DNA from: Paenibacillus sp. H1-7
GTDB taxonomy: Bacteria > Bacillota > Bacilli > Paenibacillales > NBRC-103111
DNA: 64,000 nt
Direction of reading: 5' to 3'
Assembly: GCF_022354825.1 (NCBI RefSeq)
Contig: NZ_CP031168.1
Coordinates: 6,015,501 to 6,079,500, forward strand
Below the pieces are notes generated by a model. That model was not told the origin of the DNA. It saw nothing but the letters and a program-made list of their open reading frames with translations, and did no database searches. Shown here one piece after another: positions 59,128 through 64,000 of this stretch (the first letter of the stretch is position 1; each line of letters opens with the position of its first letter). The position numbers were made by a program, and so were the translations under genes.

Positions 59128-59520
59128 TTACGGCTCATGATGGTGCAGTGCACGAAGCAGTCTTTTTGGTGCTGTCCGGCCGTAGCCTTCCTCTATTAAA
59201 TCCTTGACTTCTTCCCAGTTTATGTCGGTCACACTTCGGAGAGAGACCCAGCCGTGCTGTCCTATATAGCGAGTTTTGCTATAGTTGCCGTCCTCTTGCT
59301 GAAGCAGAAACTCCTGTGTAGACGGGGCCGTCTTAATTGACATCGTAGGGATATCGTCCTTCTCTCCCATCATCACGAACGGCTTGTCGTTCACGCGAAA
59401 GGAGATATGACCGAAGAGATCCGTGCTTTCCGTTACTTCAGGATACTGTGTGCATATCGTTCTGACTTTGTCCAGCAAAAGCAAGCTTTGTTCCGATTCG
59501 AGCGTCTTCCCGTGGCTCAT
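59128..59520 (-). CDS. MmcQ/YjbR family protein
   Basis: 130 residues of the YjbR (double-wing-like) fold: VRTICTQYPEVTESTDLFGHISFRVNDKPFVMM and GQHGWVSLRS. AGGAGG lies before the ATG. Function unknown. Confidence 0.9.
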   Translation of the reverse strand: MSHGKTLESEQSLLLLDKVRTICTQYPEVTESTDLFGHISFRVNDKPFVMMGEKDDIPTMSIKTAPSTQEFLLQQEDGNYSKTRYIGQHGWVSLRSVTDINWEEVKDLIEEGYGRTAPKRLLRALHHHEP

Positions 59521-59577
59521 GTACAGTTCCTCCTATTTCACTTCTATTATTGCTATCCTTATTCTGATTGTCGGCGT

Positions 59578-60150
59578 TTAAGGAGACGGATATACTCTGC
59601 TTCCGCTATAATCGAATGCTTCGATGACAGCAGACGCTTCTCTCTTTTTGAATAAAAGATACCATACGGCCTTTCCTTCGGCTCCGGGATATGGCAAGTA
59701 TTTATCTATCGGAATTATGGCCGCACGGGTCCCGTTGACGCGCACTTCCTGTACTAGATTCGCATTGGCTAATCCGTAGATAAGCTCATTGTCCTTGATG
59801 GTTCCCCCGCCAAGCGGCTTTTGCAGCTCTGAGGTCAATTCCATGCCGGTACCGGTTGTCCGGGACTTGACTCTCCACCCGAACATTGTTTTTGTCAAAT
59901 AAACCCCTACTATGCTCTGCGACGAATTGACTCCAAAATACAACGCATGATCTCTGCTCTGGAAAGCCGGTACAAGCTCTTGTACCTGCAATGTCTCGCT
60001 AACGCCTGCTTGATTGCGAATCGCTTCCTCGATCGTATCGAACGAACCGCGATATTGCTCCGCTAATGCAATGATACTATACAAGATTAGTATAACCGCA
60101 ACCGCTGCTAACCGATCTTTCATCCTGATTCTATAAGCACCCCGCTTCAT
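59578..60150 (-). CDS. Membrane-anchored protein of unknown function
   Basis: 190 residues. N-terminal membrane helix (about 14-30; LAAVAVILILYSIIALAEQ) and a soluble extracellular domain. It begins 8 bases after the DUF3891 stop, so the two are an operon. The site before ATG 60150 is weak; the in-frame ATG ten codons on follows GGTG. No family recognised. Confidence 0.7.
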   Translation of the reverse strand: MKRGAYRIRMKDRLAAVAVILILYSIIALAEQYRGSFDTIEEAIRNQAGVSETLQVQELVPAFQSRDHALYFGVNSSQSIVGVYLTKTMFGWRVKSRTTGTGMELTSELQKPLGGGTIKDNELIYGLANANLVQEVRVNGTRAAIIPIDKYLPYPGAEGKAVWYLLFKKREASAVIEAFDYSGSRVYPSP

Positions 60151-60158
60151 ATAGATTC

Positions 60159-60944
60159 TTACGGATTTGCCGCCTCTGCAAAAGCAATCTTCTGCTCCAG
60201 CAAGTCAGCTTGGCGGTAAGCTTCATTCAGTCCCAGCTGCCGGATGGAACGCTTGTCGATCCGCTTGTATCGCAGAGCAGCCGTGAATGGCGTGCGAAAA
60301 GGAAACGGAGACAATTGAACGGTCTCCTCGTCGGTCCATTGAGCCATAAGCTTGCGGTCATCCGTAGGGTCAAAAAGCTTCTCCGAACCGTTAATGCCGT
60401 TTCGATACCATGGATGCTCCTGCTCTTTGCTGACGCCTGGCTCATTCAAGCAAATATACAAGGACAAGCTGTCGCAAAGCTGAAGCAGCCGGAAATGCCG
60501 ATTCACCAACGAGTCACTCGTTAGCCGAAGCTTGTTAATAATGCGCTGCTGTCTTGCCTGCTCGTACTGAACGAACTCACCGTACTCCTTCGCCATCGTA
60601 GCCGCTTGCGGATAAAACGATGCGAAATGACGGCTGCACAGCAAGGCTGCATATTCATTCTTTTGCTCAATTTCATCGACGCCAAACCGGTACAAAACCA
60701 GCTTGGGCAGCTCAGGATAATCCATGAACGAATACGGAGCCGCTGCTCGATCATTCCAGATGGGAGTGTCGTCCAGCCTCAGCCAGCTGCGATCGTGCTC
60801 GTAAATGGCGTACAACACGTCTTCCACACAGGAATCATCCCCGAAGACGGAAGGGACAAAATGCGACGCCATATCACCCGACAAAGCCGCATGGTCAACC
60901 TGCGTTATCATAATAAAATGCTGTTCCGTTTCCCGAACGATCAT
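60159..60944 (-). CDS. DUF3891 family protein
   Basis: 261 residues from ATG 60944, 8 bases after GGAG; the GTG at 60953 overlaps the site. The DUF3891 pattern is clear: ITQVDHAALSGDMASHF near the start, YAIYEHDRSWLRLDD, HFRLLQLCDSLSLYICLN. The His/Asp-rich layout (HD-like fold) suggests metal binding; function unknown. Confidence 0.9.
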   Translation of the reverse strand: MIVRETEQHFIMITQVDHAALSGDMASHFVPSVFGDDSCVEDVLYAIYEHDRSWLRLDDTPIWNDRAAAPYSFMDYPELPKLVLYRFGVDEIEQKNEYAALLCSRHFASFYPQAATMAKEYGEFVQYEQARQQRIINKLRLTSDSLVNRHFRLLQLCDSLSLYICLNEPGVSKEQEHPWYRNGINGSEKLFDPTDDRKLMAQWTDEETVQLSPFPFRTPFTAALRYKRIDKRSIRQLGLNEAYRQADLLEQKIAFAEAANP

Positions 60945-61084
60945 CGTTCTCACTCCTTGTTTGAGCTTGCGACGCTACTTTTTCCGGACCGCAGAAGAAA
61001 AGTACCTGTCAGGTGGGCAATATCATAGATTTCTTTAGCCAAAATCGCATGAGTCATGGTTTTCATTTCTTCCCTGTATTGTAT

Positions 61085-61519
61085 TCACAGCCTGCCTGTC
61101 AGCTGACCTGCCTTGGTCAATATTCGGCTTCGTTCGCCTTCGCCTTCCAGTTTTGTTACGAGTCCGACAGCGGTTGGGAAGTTCATTACAACATAGCCGG
61201 TTTTCTCGAAGCCTTGAGGCATATCCAGGAAGCTTTCCACTCGGGTCAACAACCAGACGGTGTAGCTGTTCGTTTCCTGCCAGTACCAGCAGGCGAAAGG
61301 GATTCTTTCCTTGCCCAATACGACTCCAGCCTCTTCCAGTGCTTCTCTATCGAGCGCTTCATCCAATGTTTCGCCTCGCTCAACCCGTCCTCCAATTGTA
61401 GTCAAGGCTTGCTCATCGCGATCCCATACCATAATCAGGTTGCCGTTATCAAGTACAGGCACGCTGTGTACGCCTGCAATCGGCTTGTCTTGCGGCAGCT
61501 CGGAAATAAATCTCAGCAT
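61085..61519 (-). CDS. NUDIX hydrolase
   Basis: 144 residues from ATG 61519 (GGAGGAGATACCG upstream); the longer frame has no site. Nudix box GGRVERGETLDEALDREALEEAGV. Preceded by MVWDRDEQALTTI, usual for ADP-ribose or nucleotide pyrophosphatases. Substrate unknown. Confidence 0.88.
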   Translation of the reverse strand: MLRFISELPQDKPIAGVHSVPVLDNGNLIMVWDRDEQALTTIGGRVERGETLDEALDREALEEAGVVLGKERIPFACWYWQETNSYTVWLLTRVESFLDMPQGFEKTGYVVMNFPTAVGLVTKLEGEGERSRILTKAGQLTGRL

Positions 61520-61732
61520 CGGTATCTCCTCCGTAGGTTCGATAAATCCTTTATAGGCTACCACAAAATGGAAGTCTATGAAACTAGCTTTTCTTCGATT
61601 AGACAAAATTTCCGATTACATATTCATCTATTAGCCCCATATTTGTCAAAAACAGTTATACTCAACCTTTATCGTTACTTACGAATCAACACGTAGTAGC
61701 ATTATCCATATCAGACGGTAAAGGAGTGCCCT

Positions 61733-62191
61733 ATGTCCATCACTTTAAAAACAATCGACGCCGCGAATTGGCAGAATATCATCCAATTGTCCGTAAGGGC
61801 GGATCAGAAATCTTTTGTCGCCAGTAATTCGTTTTCCCTGCTGCAGTCACATTACGAGTCCGATAAAGTCCCTCTTGCGGTTTATTTGGGGGAGGAGGCC
61901 ATCGGCTTCATGATGTACGGCAAAGATCCTGAAGACGGAAAGTACTGGATTGTCAGATTCATGATCGACCATAGGCATCAGGGGAAAGGATATGGAAGAA
62001 CTGCCTTGCTGGAAGCAATCCACTGGATCCGAGGTCTTTCAGACTGCAGTCCCACGATCACGATCAGCTACAAACCCGATAACCTAATCGCGGAAGCTTT
62101 GTATGAAAGTGTCGGGTTCAAAAAAACAGGGGAAATGACCTCCGATCATCCCGACAAATGGGAAGTGATTTCGGAGCTGTATGTGAAGTGA
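61733..62191 (+). CDS. GNAT family N-acetyltransferase
   Basis: 152 residues. The acetyl-CoA loop is HRHQGKGYGRTAL (about 82-95), with VRFMID before it and ALYESVGFKKTGE near the end; the pattern resembles spermine/spermidine acetyltransferases. AAAGGAGTG precedes the ATG. Acceptor unknown. Confidence 0.9.
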   Translation: MSITLKTIDAANWQNIIQLSVRADQKSFVASNSFSLLQSHYESDKVPLAVYLGEEAIGFMMYGKDPEDGKYWIVRFMIDHRHQGKGYGRTALLEAIHWIRGLSDCSPTITISYKPDNLIAEALYESVGFKKTGEMTSDHPDKWEVISELYVK

Positions 62192-62219
62192 ACACCTCGT
62201 TAAGGAGCCCGCTCCCTAT

Positions 62220-62267
62220 GAAAAAACACACAGATCCTCCCTATGAACAGGCTCTCTGTGTGTTTAT
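62220..62267. terminator. Bidirectional terminator between GNAT and APH genes
   Basis: AAACACACAGA pairs with TCTGTGTGTTT over a 20-base centre, with A/T runs on the outside. Confidence 0.82.
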
Positions 62268-62279
62268 CGTTTCATGACT

Positions 62280-63083
62280 CTATTCAACTCGTCTTGACAG
62301 TCTTGAAATTATTTTCAACAAACGAAGCCGTTCCGAAGGTATATGATCCCCCAGTCTTGCGACTGCTACGGGAAAAATCCAAGGGACGATCTCTTGCATA
62401 GATGCCGGGTAGTGCTGCAAATACGTCTTCGTATAAGCTTTGAATAATTCGGTTCTTCCATGGTTAAATAAATCCGCATTCGGTATAAAGTCCGGTACTT
62501 CGGCAACTTTTAAAATAAGTGCGCTGAAGACAAAATCGGCCATTCGATTGCCTCTCGTTGCATTGACCCAATCCAGTATGACCGGCCCCCGCGGCGAAAG
62601 AAGCACATTATCCGGGTGAAAATCGCCATGGCAAACCTCATTGGATTCCGGCAGCGATTCCAACGCGTGCAACGCCTTGTCCCGAATGGCTTCCTCTATC
62701 TGTGCCGAGCGGATGCGCCTCTCCAACGAGGCCTTCTGCGATGGCAGACGGTCGCTGCGGCAAGCATGCATTTTAGAGTGAAGCTCGGCGCTCAGCTCCC
62801 CTGCCCAAGCCATTTTGGACGCGTCGGCAAGCAGCACCTTCAGCAGCGTCGGGCCCTCCACTTTCTCGTAAACGATGCCGTCTCTTCCTTGGTCTTGAAC
62901 CAATTCATAGGTTCGTGGCGTCGGCAAATCAAATTCGTTAATCACTCTGGAAACATTGCGCTCATGCTCCACGACATGTAACGCTGTACCGGGATAAAAC
63001 AATTTGAGCGCTTTTTGGTCCCCATATTCAAACACTTCCGCCTGTCTTCCTTGCCCCAGCTTCGCTCTGGCGGGCTCTCCCAT
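62280..63083 (-). CDS. Aminoglycoside phosphotransferase (APH)-like kinase
   Basis: 267 residues of the protein-kinase-like fold. ATP loop LGQGRQAEVFEYG (about 9-21), ion-pair Lys in ALKLFYP, catalytic loop VCHGDFHPDNVLL (about 152) and the metal Asp in VILDWVNATRGN. Most relatives phosphorylate small metabolites rather than antibiotics, so no resistance is implied. AGGGG precedes the ATG. Confidence 0.88.
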   Translation of the reverse strand: MGEPARAKLGQGRQAEVFEYGDQKALKLFYPGTALHVVEHERNVSRVINEFDLPTPRTYELVQDQGRDGIVYEKVEGPTLLKVLLADASKMAWAGELSAELHSKMHACRSDRLPSQKASLERRIRSAQIEEAIRDKALHALESLPESNEVCHGDFHPDNVLLSPRGPVILDWVNATRGNRMADFVFSALILKVAEVPDFIPNADLFNHGRTELFKAYTKTYLQHYPASMQEIVPWIFPVAVARLGDHIPSERLRLLKIISRLSRRVE

Positions 63084-63164
63084 GTTCCGCTGCCCCTCTC
63101 GCTTAAAATTATCTTAATATTACTTATGCACAGCCCCATTCCGATCGGGTCGAACACACTCGAC

Positions 63165-63650
63165 TTAGCCGCCGCTTAACAATGATTGTATGTACTCCTG
63201 GGCATGCTCCGTCAAATATTCGGCTGCCAATTCATATTTTTTCGTTTGCAAAAACATTTTGACCAGTGTGCTGCTCGTATTCAAATGCTTGGTCGTCGGG
63301 GTTAAATAAACAGTTTCAGCCAAGCACGCCTTACGGTTGTACTGCTCCAGCTTAATCTCGTAATCCAGATCGGTAGAGCCTCTGATCCCTCTTATGATGA
63401 CGTCGATGCTGCGCTCCGCAATGTAATCGGCGATGACTCCGCCGTGATGAACGATGCTTACGGATTGGCTCACATGGAGTGTGGATAGCCGGATGATTTC
63501 GCACCGTTGCTCCGGTGTAAACAAATACGTCTTGCTGCTGTTGCCCGCTACTACAACATCAATATGCTCGAACAGCCGTGTCGCCCGCTCCAAAATATTC
63601 AAATGCCCCAGCGTAAAAGGATCGAACGATCCGGGATAAATGGCTCTCAA
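63165..63650 (-). CDS. coaD: Pantetheine-phosphate adenylyltransferase-like protein (CoaD)
   Basis: 161 residues, starting at TTG 63650, 9 bases after AGGAGG; earlier starts in the frame run into the upstream gene. The nucleotidyltransferase motif is YPGSFDPFTLGHLNILERA (TxGH family), with VIIRGIRGSTDLDYEIKLEQYNRK matching the CoaD GLRxxxDxxYE region. The sequence departs from usual CoaD near the end (TPTTKHLNTSSTLVKMF in place of SSS motifs), and the gene is not beside rsmD. It may be the housekeeping enzyme or a divergent second copy. It lies 22 bases after the GNAT gene. Confidence 0.85.
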   Translation of the reverse strand: MRAIYPGSFDPFTLGHLNILERATRLFEHIDVVVAGNSSKTYLFTPEQRCEIIRLSTLHVSQSVSIVHHGGVIADYIAERSIDVIIRGIRGSTDLDYEIKLEQYNRKACLAETVYLTPTTKHLNTSSTLVKMFLQTKKYELAAEYLTEHAQEYIQSLLSGG

Positions 63651-63672
63651 ACGGATACACCTCCTGGTGAAA

Positions 63673-64000
63673 TCACAATTCCTTATAGACGAATTCCCTA
63701 TAAATGGTATACCCGTTTTTGGCATAAAAATCCCTGGCCATTGCGTTAGCCGCCCAATAATCGAGTTCAACCTTGACTGCTTCGTTATTGCGTGCGAATT
63801 CGTCGATTGTCTCGAGCAGACGAGAGCCGTAGCCTTGGGAGCGATGAGACTGCGAGATGCTGATTTGGTGGATGAATACTGAACGATATGGTTTCATAAA
63901 GGCATTCCCGGCATAAGCCTTCAGTTCGATCCAGGCATACCCGACAGGCTCACCCTGCACTCCCGCAAGAAAAAATACATGCGAAGGCTTCGTTACCATA
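63673..64000 (-). CDS. GNAT family N-acetyltransferase (5' end beyond window)
   Basis: The last 109 or so residues are visible; the frame runs to the right edge and the N-terminal strand-helix region is missing. Acetyl-CoA motif QSHRSQGYGSRLLETIDEF and C-terminal AMARDFYAKNGYTIYREF. Same strand and only 22 bases before the CoaD-like gene, so one operon. Confidence 0.88.
   Translation of the reverse strand, partial: MVTKPSHVFFLAGVQGEPVGYAWIELKAYAGNAFMKPYRSVFIHQISISQSHRSQGYGSRLLETIDEFARNNEAVKVELDYWAANAMARDFYAKNGYTIYREFVYKEL

Noticed and set aside
62280..63083. Antibiotic-resistance kinase
   Set aside because: APH-fold kinases are mostly metabolic; nothing in sequence or context points to aminoglycosides.

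Overview
The window looks like chromosomal DNA of an endospore-forming Bacillota of the Paenibacillus/Cohnella type. Support: two complete gerA-type spore-germinant receptor operons, a candidate sigma-G promoter, a perfect FapR operator, a KinB-like sporulation kinase, DUF896 and DUF3891 proteins, a YesM/YesN two-component system with a sugar ABC transporter, several AraC regulators, and strong AGGAGG-type ribosome binding sites with some TTG/GTG starts. No rRNA, tRNA, CRISPR array, transposase or integrase was seen. The species call is inference; no database was searched.

Layout. 1-2.1 kb: the end of an unknown small protein gene, a 58-residue membrane protein and an aldo/keto reductase. 2.2-6.1 kb: gerAA-gerAB-gerAC (first copy) plus a small convergent membrane protein. 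6.2-8.4 kb: the fused repair enzyme MsrAB and a stand-alone fabH under a FapR operator. 8.5-18.4 kb: a coherent accessory cluster. Sensor kinase YesM, regulator YesN, a sugar-type ABC importer (binding lipoprotein plus two permeases) and a phytanoyl-CoA-dioxygenase-like oxygenase run leftward; an AraC regulator and a ferritin-like protein run divergently. 18.4-19.75 kb: an AT-rich endonuclease/exonuclease/phosphatase gene between two identical 32-bp terminator copies. 19.9-24.3 kb: a Ser/Gly-rich lipoprotein, an OmpR/PhoR-type two-component system and a secreted beta-propeller protein. 24.3-28.7 kb: XRE-cupin regulator with a CynX-type MFS exporter, threonine synthase and a DEDD exonuclease. 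29-32.5 kb: second gerA operon, convergent with a MATE-like transporter. 34-43.9 kb: hexuronate genes uxaC and uxaE and a Gfo/Idh/MocA dehydrogenase, each locus next to one of two paralogous AraC regulators; an AbrB-type permease; a cyclophilin/small protein/PH-domain operon that runs into a striking array of 114-bp hairpin repeats. 43.9-52.3 kb: M29 aminopeptidase, XRE/membrane pair with a tandem operator, ndk, ppdK, a glycosyltransferase and an SgrR-like regulator. 52.6-64 kb: stress and housekeeping singletons (DJ-1, FMN reductase, DoxX, DUF896, phosphatases, NUDIX, KinB-like kinase, DUF3891, GNATs, APH kinase, CoaD-like).

The strongest unexplained structure is the hairpin array at 39433-39873: four units of 114 bp, each carrying two near-perfect GC-rich stem-loops whose sequence changes fall mainly in loops and linkers. 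Next are the nested, duplicated operators before doxX and DUF896 (54993-55335), the helically phased GTAAAG/CTTTAC operator (45760-45824), the duplicated terminator around the AT-rich nuclease gene, and the oxygenase/ferritin-like/ABC cluster of unknown substrate.
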